Part shown: positions 15,663 to 23,576 of the stretch, in pieces | Numbering within the stretch: the first letter of the stretch is position 1 | How the letters are laid out: every line of letters begins with the position of its first letter | From: Caenibius sp. | GTDB taxonomy: Bacteria; Pseudomonadota; Alphaproteobacteria; Sphingomonadales; Sphingomonadaceae | Assembly (NCBI GenBank): GCA_030830695.1 | Contig: JAURML010000039.1 | Coordinates: 1 to 37,266, forward strand | Length of the DNA: 37,266 nucleotides | Direction: 5' to 3' | Translations under genes and position numbers: made by a program | Notes under the pieces: generated by a model | Database searches by the model: none | What the model was told of the DNA's origin: nothing | The model's input: only the letters and a program-made list of their open reading frames with translations

Positions 15663-16877
15663 TCAGGCCGCGCGCTCGAAGATTGCGGCGATGCCTTGTC
15701 CGCCGCCGATGCACATCGTCTCAAGACCGTAGCGGCCTTTCGTGCGCACAAGTTCGCGGGTAAGGTTGGCAAGAATACGACCACCGGTTGCACCGATCGG
15801 GTGGCCAAGCGATATACCCGAACCATTGACATTGAGGATTTCGTTCCGGCCGTCGTCATCCGACCAGCCCCATCCTTTCAGAACCGCCAGGACTTGCGGT
15901 GCGAAGGCTTCGTTCAGCTCAACCAGATCAATATCGCCCCAGCCAAGGCCGCTACGGGCGAACAAGCGTTGCACTGCAGGAACGGGACCAATTCCCATGC
16001 GACTGGGATCACAGCCCGCCGCGGCCGAGCTATGATAAAAGGCGATCGGTTCCACCCCCAGTTCGTCGAGTTTGTCTTCGGCCACCACTAGGCAAGCGGC
16101 AGCGGCGTCGTTCTGCTGACTGGCGTTGCCAGCGGTCACGACGCCGCCCTCAATCGCCTTCAGCGCGCCGAGCGAAGCCATCGTCGCGTCGCCGCGATAA
16201 CCTTCATCGTGTGCGAAGATGGCAGGCGCGCCCTTTCTTTGCGGCACCACAACCGGCACGATTTCGTCGTCGAACATTCCATTCGCCCAGGCGGCCGCGG
16301 CCCGCTGGTGGCTGCGCACGGCATAGGCATCTGCCTGTTCCCGGCTGATGTCATAATCCCTGGCAAGATTTTCGGCCGTTTCGATCATGCCGGAAATAAC
16401 ACCAAAACGCTCCGTCGGCTGAGACATAAGGCGTCCGCGCGTCAACCTGTCGTGAAGGGTGATATTGCCGGAACGCTTGCCCCCGCGAAGGTCGGTTGAA
16501 TAATGTTCGACGTTGGACATTGATTCGACCCCGCCGGCGACAACAACGTCGGACATCCCCGTCTGCACCATCATCGCGGCGTTGACGATCGCCTGCAGCC
16601 CCGAACCGCAGCGCCGGTCGAGCTGATAGCCGGGGACTTCAAGCGGCAGGTCGGCAGCCAGCCATGACCAGTGGCCGATGGCCGGCGCCTCGCCGTTGCC
16701 ATATCCCTGACTGAACACGACATCGTCAACCCGGGCGGGATCGATCTTCGTGCGCTCGATCAGGGCCTTGAGGATGACTGCGCCAAGCTCGCCTGCAGTC
16801 ATCGGCGAAAGAGAGCCGCCAAACTTGCCCACCGCAGTGCGGATCGGCATGACAATGGCTGCGCGACGAAGGGTCAT
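15663..16877 (-). CDS. Thiolase (acetyl-CoA C-acyltransferase type)
   Basis: Cleaves a 3-oxoacyl-CoA with CoA, or condenses in reverse. Seen: 404 residues with acyl-enzyme Cys90 in DRRCGSGLQAI, the GGVESMSN segment, NASQQNDAAAA, ELNEAFAPQ, His in NGSGISLGHPIGATG and the second Cys in METMCIGGGQG-type context (ETMCIGGGQG). All catalytic positions are intact. The ATG at 16877 overlaps the stop of the CoA-transferase gene (ATGA at 16874-16877). Its presence beside a dehydrogenase, two hydratases and an SDR completes a beta-oxidation set, so the pathway probably ends in thiolytic cleavage to acetyl-CoA, propionyl-CoA or a dicarboxylyl-CoA. Confidence 0.92.
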   Translation of the reverse strand: MTLRRAAIVMPIRTAVGKFGGSLSPMTAGELGAVILKALIERTKIDPARVDDVVFSQGYGNGEAPAIGHWSWLAADLPLEVPGYQLDRRCGSGLQAIVNAAMMVQTGMSDVVVAGGVESMSNVEHYSTDLRGGKRSGNITLHDRLTRGRLMSQPTERFGVISGMIETAENLARDYDISREQADAYAVRSHQRAAAAWANGMFDDEIVPVVVPQRKGAPAIFAHDEGYRGDATMASLGALKAIEGGVVTAGNASQQNDAAAACLVVAEDKLDELGVEPIAFYHSSAAAGCDPSRMGIGPVPAVQRLFARSGLGWGDIDLVELNEAFAPQVLAVLKGWGWSDDDGRNEILNVNGSGISLGHPIGATGGRILANLTRELVRTKGRYGLETMCIGGGQGIAAIFERAA

Positions 16878-18088
16878 TTCGGGTCTCCACTCGCTATGTT
16901 GCCCACAATACCTGCGTCGATCAGGCGGGCGATTTCGGCGGCAGGCAGCGAGAGCAGATCCGCCAGGACTTCTTCGGTATGCTGGCCATTGTACGGCGCG
17001 GGACAAGGCTCCCGACGGTGCATTTGAGGAACGGTGGCGAATGTGCCCGCGGCGGGATAGTCGAAGCCGCTGGGATTTGGCACCGTCCCGAAAATCGGAT
17101 TGTTCGCTACCAGCGCTGGATCGTGAACCGCATCAAGCATCCTGCGATAGGGCGAAAAGACGATTCCCCCCGCATCGAAGGCAGTGGACAGATCGGCGTA
17201 ATCACGCGAACGGATTGCCCGTTCAAACAAGGGATAGAGCATGTCACGCAAGGTATATCGGAGGCCGTCATCCTGTTCGAAAGAAACACCGCGCTCTTGT
17301 TCGATGGCCGCAACATCTTCGGAAAGGCCCAGCGCTACCAGCAAATTGGCCCACTGGCGATGCGTGGCAACGACAATCATTGTCCGCACCCCGTCGCGCG
17401 TGGTGAAGTCGCGACCGAACAAGCCATAAACTGCATTGCCAAGGCGCGGACGATCCCGGCCCGTATAGAGCATTTCTGCAAGTCCACCGAGGTTGGCGAC
17501 CGTGCCGATCGCCACGTCTGACAACGGCAGCCGGATCTCGCATCCTTCGCCACTTGTGCTTCGCCACTGCATCGCGGCAAGCATGGCGAATGCTCCGTAT
17601 GCGCCGGAAATGAGATCCCACGCGGGCAGGACATGATTGACCGGATCGGGGCCGGTTCCAGTCAGCATAGGGTATCCCACGGCATTGTTTATGGTGTAAT
17701 CGAGCGCGGGCGAGCCATCGGCCCACCCCATTATCCGCAAGGTGACAAGATCCGGACACCCCTGCGCGAGGAGGGCATGGGACAGGAAACCATCCGCCGG
17801 AAAATTGGTGATGAGCTGGCCGGTTGCCCTCACCAGTTCCTGCACTATTTCACGCCCCTCAGGCCTGCGAAGATCAACCGCGACTGACTTTTTTGCACGA
17901 TTGAGATTCTCCCAATAGAGCGAGTCATTCGCCTCCGTCACAGGCCAGCGCCGGTAATCGGGGCCGCCGCCAGTCTGGTCGACACGTATCACCTGTGCGC
18001 CAAATTGCGCGCAATAAAGGCCCGCCGTGGGAGAGGCGACGAATGACGATGCCTCAATGATCGATAGGCCATCGAGAAAACTATACAT
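16874..18088 (-). CDS. mct: 2-methylfumaryl-CoA (mesaconyl-CoA C1-C4) isomerase-type class III CoA transferase
   Basis: 404-residue CaiB/BaiF-family protein. It resembles Chloroflexus 2-methylfumaryl-CoA isomerase (Mct), which moves CoA within mesaconyl-CoA from C1 to C4. Seen: GGGPDYRRWPVTEAN near residue 41, ITNFPADGFLS, DYTINNAVGYPMLTG and NHVLPAWDLISGAYG, whose Asp is the expected covalent carboxylate. FVASPTAGLYCAQFGAQVIR and GNAVYGLFGRDF also match the Mct pattern. The position immediately upstream of thiolase and Mcd-type genes supports a role on a branched C5-type dicarboxylyl-CoA. An ordinary intermolecular CoA transferase on a related acid is the alternative. It overlaps the thiolase gene and lies 108 bases downstream of the acyl-CoA dehydrogenase gene. 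Confidence 0.82.
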   Translation of the reverse strand: MYSFLDGLSIIEASSFVASPTAGLYCAQFGAQVIRVDQTGGGPDYRRWPVTEANDSLYWENLNRAKKSVAVDLRRPEGREIVQELVRATGQLITNFPADGFLSHALLAQGCPDLVTLRIMGWADGSPALDYTINNAVGYPMLTGTGPDPVNHVLPAWDLISGAYGAFAMLAAMQWRSTSGEGCEIRLPLSDVAIGTVANLGGLAEMLYTGRDRPRLGNAVYGLFGRDFTTRDGVRTMIVVATHRQWANLLVALGLSEDVAAIEQERGVSFEQDDGLRYTLRDMLYPLFERAIRSRDYADLSTAFDAGGIVFSPYRRMLDAVHDPALVANNPIFGTVPNPSGFDYPAAGTFATVPQMHRREPCPAPYNGQHTEEVLADLLSLPAAEIARLIDAGIVGNIASGDPK

Positions 18089-18124
18089 GGCGTTTGATCC
18101 GGCCCGCAGGCGAATTGGCGACGC

Positions 18125-18154
18125 GCCAGGGCAGGGCGGAATGAAACCCCTGGC
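18125..18154 (-). other. Possible intercistronic hairpin
   Basis: GCCAGGG (18125-18131) and CCCTGGC (18148-18154) can pair into a 7-bp stem in the 108-base gap between the acyl-CoA dehydrogenase and CoA-transferase genes. A competing GGGCGG/CCGCCC pairing overlaps it. No T-run follows. It may affect mRNA stability or be incidental to the GC-rich sequence. Confidence 0.3.
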
Positions 18155-18196
18155 CGCCCATGGTGCAGCCTGCGGATGAAGTGCAACCCACGAAGG

Positions 18197-19366
18197 TCAA
18201 TTCGCCGCCGCAAATTCGCGCAGCATGTGCTTAGCGATCTGGAGTTGCAGGATCTGGGTCGTGCCTTCATAAATCCGATATATGCGCGCATCGCGGAAGA
18301 AACGTTCGGCATCGTATTCGGCAAGATAGCCGGCACCGCCGTGGATCTGGACGCAGGCATCAACCACCCGGCCGCACATTTCTGTCGCGAAAACCTTGAA
18401 CGCCGCTGCTTTGCGCAAGATGCTCTCGCCTGCGTCGGCGCGCCGGGTGACATCGTCCATCATGCATTCGGCGGCATAGATTTCGATCTCGCTCTGGGCG
18501 AGCATCTGCTGGATCAACTGGAAGTTGGCAATCGGCTCGCCGAATGCCTTGCGCTCGGTCGCGTATCGGATGGCGCTGTCCAGCGCCCGGCGGGCATAAG
18601 CGGTCGCTGCGGCGCCAACCGACATCCTGCCGTTGTCGAGGCTCATCATCGCGAATGCGAAGCCCTTGCCAAGTTCGCCGCCGAGCAGAGCCTCGCTGCC
18701 AACGTGGACATCTTCCAGCACGATGTCGGCGATATGGCTACCCGACTGGCCCATCTTCCTGTCCGACTTGCAGATCGTCACGCCGGGTATGTCAAGCGGG
18801 ACGATGAATGCCGATATATGGGCGTTTTTGGGCAGATTTTCCGCGGCCGTCCGCGCCATGATCAGTCCAACCTTCGCAAAGGGCGAGTTGGTAATATATC
18901 GCTTGGTGCCATTGAGAAGCCAGCCGTCGCCGGTCGGCACCGCAGTCGTCTGCAGACCCGCCGCATCTGATCCCGAACCGGGTTCGGTCAGGCCGAAAGC
19001 GGCGATTTCACCCGCGGCAATGCGCGGCAGCCATGCAGCCTTCTGCGCTTCTGTTCCACCATTCTTGAAGGCTGATGCGAACATGCCGACATTGATCGAG
19101 ATGATCGAGCGGAATGCCGGCATCGCATAACTTAGCGTGTGCATGGTGCGGATATACTGGCTGATGTTCATGCCGGCGCCGCCATGCTCTTCCGGTATGG
19201 TCAATCCAAACAGACCCATGTCGCGCATCGCTTCGAGGACGCTTTCGGGGATGAGGTCGGTTTCAATAATTTTGCGCTCGACAGGAATGAGCCGGTCGCG
19301 CACGAAGCGTTCAAGCTGTATCAAGAATTGTTCGAAGACTTCTGTATTCATGCCGGCGTTGCTCAT
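18197..19366 (-). CDS. Acyl-CoA dehydrogenase
   Basis: 389-residue FAD-dependent acyl-CoA dehydrogenase of typical length. Seen: AAFGLTEPGSGSDAAGLQT flavin-binding segment, GTKRYITNSPFA, QIHGGAGYLAEYDAERFFRDAR, and the canonical catalytic Glu in YRIYEGTTQILQLQIAKHML. All catalytic features are present. The ATG at 19366 has AGG seven bases upstream and is 10 bases after the SDR stop, so both genes are co-transcribed. Which acyl-CoA it uses cannot be told from sequence. The three dehydrogenases in this operon (11151, 14068, 18197) differ clearly from each other, suggesting successive oxidations of different intermediates. Confidence 0.92.
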   Translation of the reverse strand: MSNAGMNTEVFEQFLIQLERFVRDRLIPVERKIIETDLIPESVLEAMRDMGLFGLTIPEEHGGAGMNISQYIRTMHTLSYAMPAFRSIISINVGMFASAFKNGGTEAQKAAWLPRIAAGEIAAFGLTEPGSGSDAAGLQTTAVPTGDGWLLNGTKRYITNSPFAKVGLIMARTAAENLPKNAHISAFIVPLDIPGVTICKSDRKMGQSGSHIADIVLEDVHVGSEALLGGELGKGFAFAMMSLDNGRMSVGAAATAYARRALDSAIRYATERKAFGEPIANFQLIQQMLAQSEIEIYAAECMMDDVTRRADAGESILRKAAAFKVFATEMCGRVVDACVQIHGGAGYLAEYDAERFFRDARIYRIYEGTTQILQLQIAKHMLREFAAAN

Positions 19367-19376
19367 CGGTTACCTG

Positions 19377-20294
19377 TCAGATTGGATCATAAGGAAAGAC
19401 ATGCGCCGAGACTTCATCGGCGCGCGCGAAGCTGTTGCGAAACGAAGGTACAAGCTCGTGGGCAATTGCCTCCGGCGTCCAGCCTTCGACCTTGGTCATC
19501 GACCGGATCGGCCGGGGCTTGCAAAACAGGGCGATTTCATTCTTGCGAACCGCGAAAATCTGGTTCGTCACGTCCTTGGACAGGTCGGATGCCAGATAGG
19601 CAACCAACGGCGCGATCTTGTCTGCCGACATGGATTGCAACCGTTGGACACGTTCGTTTTCGGCAGGCGTTGTCGCGGGAATTGACGAGGTCATGCGGCT
19701 CCACGCAAAAGGCGCGATGCAGTTCGAGCGGACGCCAACCCGCGCCATGTCGAGCGCGATAGACTGCGAAAGCGCGACGACGGCCAACTTTGCCGCCGAA
19801 TAGTTCGCCTGCCCGATGTTGCCGATCAGACCGCTCGTCGAAGTGAAATGAACGAAACTGCCCGCCTTCTGTTCACGAAAATAGGGCGTGGCGGCCTTGG
19901 AAACGTTGAAGACACCAGTAAGATTGACCGCGATAACGCTGGTCCAGTCCGCGTGACTCATCTTGTGCCAGATGCTGTCTCGCAGGATGCCTGCATTGTT
20001 CACGACCGCATCGATTCGGCCAAATTTCCGTACCGCATCCTCGATAATGCTCTGCGCCTCCGCCGGATCTGCAACATTACCGAAGTTGGCCGCCGCTTTG
20101 CCCCCGCCAGCGATGATGTCGTTGGCGGTGTTCTGAGCGAATGCGGTGTCGCCGCCGTTGCCCGCCTGCGCCACGCCAAGATCGTTGACGATAATTGCCG
20201 CCCCCTGCGCGGCGCAATACAACGCCAGTTGGCGACCTATTCCGCGCCCGGCACCAGTGATCGCGACAACTGATCCATCCAGGCACCGATCCAT
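19377..20294 (-). CDS. MFE-2-like short-chain dehydrogenase (3-hydroxyacyl-CoA dehydrogenase)
   Basis: 305-residue SDR probably oxidising a 3-hydroxyacyl-CoA to the 3-oxo form with NAD. Seen: cofactor motif ITGAGRGIGR followed by VNDLG, which together resemble the dehydrogenase part of peroxisomal multifunctional enzyme type 2 (17beta-HSD4), then NNAGILRD and catalytic Tyr/Lys in NYSAAK. The C-terminal 70 residues extend beyond the Rossmann core, as in the long MFE-2-like members. The ATG at 20294 is preferred over an upstream open stretch because the Rossmann strand begins eight residues later. It pairs functionally with the MaoC hydratase at 12313 (R-specific hydration and oxidation). It lies 10 bases before the next dehydrogenase gene. 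Confidence 0.9.
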   Translation of the reverse strand: MDRCLDGSVVAITGAGRGIGRQLALYCAAQGAAIIVNDLGVAQAGNGGDTAFAQNTANDIIAGGGKAAANFGNVADPAEAQSIIEDAVRKFGRIDAVVNNAGILRDSIWHKMSHADWTSVIAVNLTGVFNVSKAATPYFREQKAGSFVHFTSTSGLIGNIGQANYSAAKLAVVALSQSIALDMARVGVRSNCIAPFAWSRMTSSIPATTPAENERVQRLQSMSADKIAPLVAYLASDLSKDVTNQIFAVRKNEIALFCKPRPIRSMTKVEGWTPEAIAHELVPSFRNSFARADEVSAHVFPYDPI

Positions 20295-20337
20295 ATCCCG
20301 TTCCTCAAATGCAATTAGCCCGACAGGCAGGACTGGC

Positions 20338-20841
20338 TCAATGCCAGGCCCTGGCAACAAGCTCACCCAGTTCCTCTGCCACTCCGCCAGGTGTGCTCGC
20401 CAAGGTACAATAGTTGGCGAAGCTTACCCGGACTGCTGCTTCGGACGACTCGGCACGGGTCAACTGGTCCAGGTCCAGCCCAGTAATCATTTGCGACTGA
20501 ACCAGACGTTCACCATGCAACTCGGCCGTCTTCAGCGCCGCATAGGCTGCGGCGTTAATTTCCGACACAGGCGTACCTCGGCACCACTGCTTCATCCAGC
20601 GCCGCACTGAACGGACCGGTTGCACGAAGCGTTCATTCGCAGTTGCTGCCGAGTGCTGCGCGGCCTCGATGTCCGAAACAGCGAGAACGGTGCAACGCGC
20701 CTCTGCCAACCAAAGGCAAAGCAACACCATGTTGACGTCACACCCATGCTGGTCCTGCAAGGCAAGACAGGAGGCTGCCACACCCGGCTTGGCATAAATG
20801 TGTAAGGAATAGTCCCAGAACGCCGCCGCGTGCTGCTCCAC
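20338..20841 (-). CDS. TIGR02444/DUF2390-type protein of unknown function
   Basis: About 167 residues. Recognised by the N-terminal AFWDYSLHIYAKPGVAASCLALQDQHGCDVNMVLLCLW region, split here as AFWDYSLHIYAKPGVA then CLALQDQHGCDVN, which is characteristic of the TIGR02444 (DUF2390) family. The family has no established function that I know; it is usually a lone chromosomal gene in Proteobacteria. The remainder contains RRWMKQWCRG and a long helical stretch up to ELVARAW. The GTG at 20841 is likely (GGAG 11 bases upstream), but the frame is open up to 20943. It sits 43 bases upstream of the SDR gene, inside the catabolic operon, an odd place for this family. Confidence 0.65.
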   Translation of the reverse strand: MEQHAAAFWDYSLHIYAKPGVAASCLALQDQHGCDVNMVLLCLWLAEARCTVLAVSDIEAAQHSAATANERFVQPVRSVRRWMKQWCRGTPVSEINAAAYAALKTAELHGERLVQSQMITGLDLDQLTRAESSEAAVRVSFANYCTLASTPGGVAEELGELVARAWH

Positions 20842-20961
20842 CTGAACTGAAGCTCCAGCACCCACTCGCGGCACGGCCGGGCCTTGGTCAGACCGTGCCG
20901 AAGTATCCAATCGCGGACCTTGGTGAAAATGCTGACCAGACATGCAACGAGGCCAAACCGC

Positions 20962-21822
20962 CTAGAACGTGCGGGCGCCGAAATGGATTTCCATCATCGG
21001 ACGCATGACATCCCACCGTTCCAGCTGCGACCAGTGACCCGAACGGTCGAGAACGTACAGTTCGGCATGCTTGAGATGCTGGATCAAGTAGAGGCTGGTG
21101 TCGAGCGGCACCACCCGGTCCTGGCGGCCATGGAAGATCAGCACTTCGTGCGGCATTCTGCCCAGCAGTTCGGGCGGCATGTTGAGCGTCTCAATGCCGT
21201 TCTTCATCGAATCGATCATCTTGACCGCAGTCTTCATGATTCCCGGATCGGTGGCGATCTTGTAGCGGTTCTCGACGATTTCCTCCATGCCTTCGAACTT
21301 CTCGGCATCGTAGGCGAAGCTGTGCATCACCTGGCGATAGCGGGCATAGCGTGGATCGGAATAGAACGAGAGCAGGCGGATCAGTTCCGGGGTGCGCGGG
21401 CCGGGGGCTCCGATCGAACCCATCAGCACCACCTTGTCGATCGCGTCGGGCTCCTCGCTCATCATCTGCAGGGTCAGCGCGCCGCCCATCGAATTACCGA
21501 CAACGTGGGCCTTCTTCACACCGAGCGCCTCAAGCAGGCCAAAGCACTGGTCGACCCGGGTGCCGATCCAGCCCATCACGCTGTCAGGCCACGGATCGGG
21601 AATCACCGACTGGCCGAAACCGATCAGGTCGGGCGCGATCACGAAGAAGTTTTCGGCGAGGTCCGGCATCAGGTGATACCAGTTGGATGCGGCATGTGCG
21701 CCCGGACCCGCACCGTGAAGCAGCAGAATTGCCGGCTTGGACGGGTCGCCCGCCAAGAGGGTGTGCGAGGTCAAGCCCCGGCCCGTGATCTTTTCTTCCC
21801 TGATAACCCCTTCAGCAGACAT
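20962..21822 (-). CDS. Meta-cleavage product hydrolase (alpha/beta hydrolase)
   Basis: C-C bond hydrolase of the BphD/XylF/DmpD/HsaD type, expected to split a ring-opened 2-hydroxy-6-oxo-dienoate into a carboxylic acid and a 2-hydroxydienoate. Seen: oxyanion region HGAGPGAHAASNW, nucleophile Ser111 in VGNSMGGALTLQ, Asp235 in FHGRQDRVVPLD and His263 in DRSGHWSQLERWD, which is a complete triad in family-typical context. 286 residues from the ATG at 21822, with GGGAG six bases upstream; the open frame extends further but without support. It is transcribed divergently from the hydratase/aldolase genes that would process its product. The ring-cleavage dioxygenase is not in the window. Confidence 0.92.
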   Translation of the reverse strand: MSAEGVIREEKITGRGLTSHTLLAGDPSKPAILLLHGAGPGAHAASNWYHLMPDLAENFFVIAPDLIGFGQSVIPDPWPDSVMGWIGTRVDQCFGLLEALGVKKAHVVGNSMGGALTLQMMSEEPDAIDKVVLMGSIGAPGPRTPELIRLLSFYSDPRYARYRQVMHSFAYDAEKFEGMEEIVENRYKIATDPGIMKTAVKMIDSMKNGIETLNMPPELLGRMPHEVLIFHGRQDRVVPLDTSLYLIQHLKHAELYVLDRSGHWSQLERWDVMRPMMEIHFGARTF

Positions 21823-21960
21823 GACATTCTCCCATGTGATCCTGACGAAATATCCGCGCGACTCCTTGCCGGAGTTCACGGTCATTTTACCGAAGCCTAA
21901 GATATCGTTTGACATTGTGCAATGAGTTTTCCCAAAGGATATGCCACGGGAGATTGCAAG
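21823..21960. promoter_or_regulatory. Divergent promoter region between hydrolase and hydratase operons
   Basis: 138 bases between two outward-facing catabolic operons, so it must drive both unless a distant promoter is used. It contains the palindrome CATTGTGCAATG at 21913-21924 and, before the hydratase start, GGGAG. I could not pick reliable -35/-10 boxes. Confidence 0.6.
21913..21924. promoter_or_regulatory. Candidate operator palindrome CATTG-TG-CAATG
   Basis: Two perfect 5-base arms separated by two bases, 37 bases upstream of the hydratase start and 91 from the hydrolase start. Its core ATTGTGCAAT resembles ATTGTCCAAC found at 6999 and 27005. It could be a site for the IclR-type regulator encoded at 26086. 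Not proven. Confidence 0.4.
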
Positions 21961-22776
21961 ATGGCAGTGGAGGTATTCAGCGACCTACTGGTCAACGAGC
22001 TGGCGCTTGAACTCGACGGCGCCGAACAGACCCGCGAACGGGTCCGGCCGTTCTCGGCGCGCTATCCCGCCATGCGGATCGAGGATGCCTACCGCATCAA
22101 CCAGGCTTGGGTCGATCTCAAGCGAGAGCGCGGCCGGACCGTCTTTGGTCACAAGATCGGCCTGACCTCGCGCGCGATGCAACAGGCAGCCGGGATCACC
22201 GAACCCGATTACGGCACCTTGCTGGATGACATGGTGTTCGAACAGGGCAGCGACGTTCCGGCCGCGCGGTTCATCACGCCCAAGGTCGAGGTCGAGTTGG
22301 CCTTTGTGCTCGGGCGCCGCCTGGAAGGAGCACAGACGACGATTTTCGATGTCCTGAGCGCCACCGACTATGTGGTTCCGGCAATCGAAATCATCGACAC
22401 ACGGGTGCATCCCAAGGATGCCGAAACCGGGGCCGCGCGCAAGGTCCTGGACACGATCAGCGACAATGCCGCCAATGCCGGAATCATTGTCGGCGGTCTG
22501 CCGGCGAAACCCGACGGGCTCGACCTGCGCCGCATCGGCGCCCTGCTCAGCCGCAACGGGGTGATCGAGGAGACCGGCCTTGCGGCAGGGGTGCTCAACC
22601 ATCCCGCCAACGGCGTCGCGTGGCTGGTACGGCGGCTCGCGCCCTGGGGGCAAGGGCTAGAAGCCGGAGAGGTCGTGCTCGGCGGATCGTTCACGCGTCC
22701 GGTCGAAGCGGCGCCGGGCGATGTCTTCAACGCCGATTTCGGCGAGTTTGGTTCAATCGGGTTCCGGTTCGTATAG
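21961..22776 (+). CDS. hpaH: 2-oxo-hept-4-ene-1,7-dioate hydratase-type enzyme (HpaH/HpcG family)
   Basis: Adds water to a 2-hydroxydienoate/2-oxo-enoate to give a 4-hydroxy-2-oxo acid. Seen: 271 residues with [44 protein letters not shown] (metal-binding acidic residues), [27 protein letters not shown] and [15 protein letters not shown]. These match the homoprotocatechuate-pathway hydratase HpaH/HpcG more closely than the 2-hydroxypentadienoate hydratases of the XylJ/BphE type. The ATG at 21961 follows GGGAG at the right distance; an upstream ATG at 21922 is less likely. First gene of the + strand operon, nine bases before the aldolase. Because it is paired with a hydrolase and not with HpaE/D/F, the actual substrate may be a different oxo-enoate. 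Confidence 0.88.
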   Translation: MAVEVFSDLLVNELALELDGAEQTRERVRPFSARYPAMRIEDAYRINQAWVDLKRERGRTVFGHKIGLTSRAMQQAAGITEPDYGTLLDDMVFEQGSDVPAARFITPKVEVELAFVLGRRLEGAQTTIFDVLSATDYVVPAIEIIDTRVHPKDAETGAARKVLDTISDNAANAGIIVGGLPAKPDGLDLRRIGALLSRNGVIEETGLAAGVLNHPANGVAWLVRRLAPWGQGLEAGEVVLGGSFTRPVEAAPGDVFNADFGEFGSIGFRFV

Positions 22777-22785
22777 AGGGCGACA

Positions 22786-23574
22786 ATGCAAACACCCGTC
22801 AACCGCTTCAAGGCGGCCTTGCGCGAAGGTCCGGTCCAGCTTGGCTTCTGGTTGGCCCTGGCCCATCCAGACATTGCCGAAATCAGTGCGGGCCAGGGCT
22901 ATGACTGGCTGCTGATCGATGGCGAACATGGCCCGCAGACCCTGCCCGGCATCGTCGCGCAGCTGCGTGCGGTCGAGGCGACGCCGCCGTGTTCGGCGAT
23001 CGTCCGGATTGCCGGCCACGATCCGGTAGCAATCAAGCAGGTTCTCGATCTTGGAGCGCAGACTCTGATGGTTCCGATGGTCGAAACCGCCGAACAGGCC
23101 CAGGCCATCGTAACTGCGTCCCGCTATCCGCCTGCAGGCGAACGCGGCCTCGGTGGCGCCCGTGCCGCGCGCTGGGGTGGCTATCCTGCCTATGTCGCAG
23201 AAGCCAATGCGCAGGTTTGCATCATCGCCCAGATCGAGACCGCGACCGCCGTCGACAATATTGAGGCGATCGCCGCAGTGGACGGGATCGACGCGCTGTT
23301 TCTTGGACCTGCGGACCTGGCCGCGACCGAAGGTTTGCTGGGCGCAAGCAGCTTCGATGCCCTGTTCAAGCTGACCGGCGAGGCGCTGGCGCGTATCGTG
23401 GCAACCGGCAAACCGGCTGGGATCCTTTCGCGCGACGAGCGGCTCGTCCAGCAGTTCCTCGATGGCGGTGCCCGCTTCATCGCCAACGGCATCGACAGCT
23501 TCACCTTGGCAAAAGGTGCAGGCGACGGGCTTCGCCGCTGGCGCGAACGCATCGCCGCGCAGGGCGGAGCCTGA
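22786..23574 (+). CDS. hpaI: HpaI-type class II pyruvate aldolase (HpcH/HpaI family)
   Basis: Metal-dependent aldolase that splits a 4-hydroxy-2-oxo acid to pyruvate and an aldehyde. Seen: 262 residues with [26 protein letters not shown] (Asp/Glu/His active-site segment), [47 protein letters not shown] (metal Glu) and [11 protein letters not shown] (metal Asp). The pattern matches HpaI/HpcH rather than citrate-lyase-type CitE proteins. Starts nine bases after the hydratase, with GAGGG upstream, so the two act in sequence. Pyruvate produced here may be what the pyruvate phosphate dikinase at 34267 recycles. Confidence 0.92.
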   Translation: MQTPVNRFKAALREGPVQLGFWLALAHPDIAEISAGQGYDWLLIDGEHGPQTLPGIVAQLRAVEATPPCSAIVRIAGHDPVAIKQVLDLGAQTLMVPMVETAEQAQAIVTASRYPPAGERGLGGARAARWGGYPAYVAEANAQVCIIAQIETATAVDNIEAIAAVDGIDALFLGPADLAATEGLLGASSFDALFKLTGEALARIVATGKPAGILSRDERLVQQFLDGGARFIANGIDSFTLAKGAGDGLRRWRERIAAQGGA

Positions 23575-23576
23575 CC

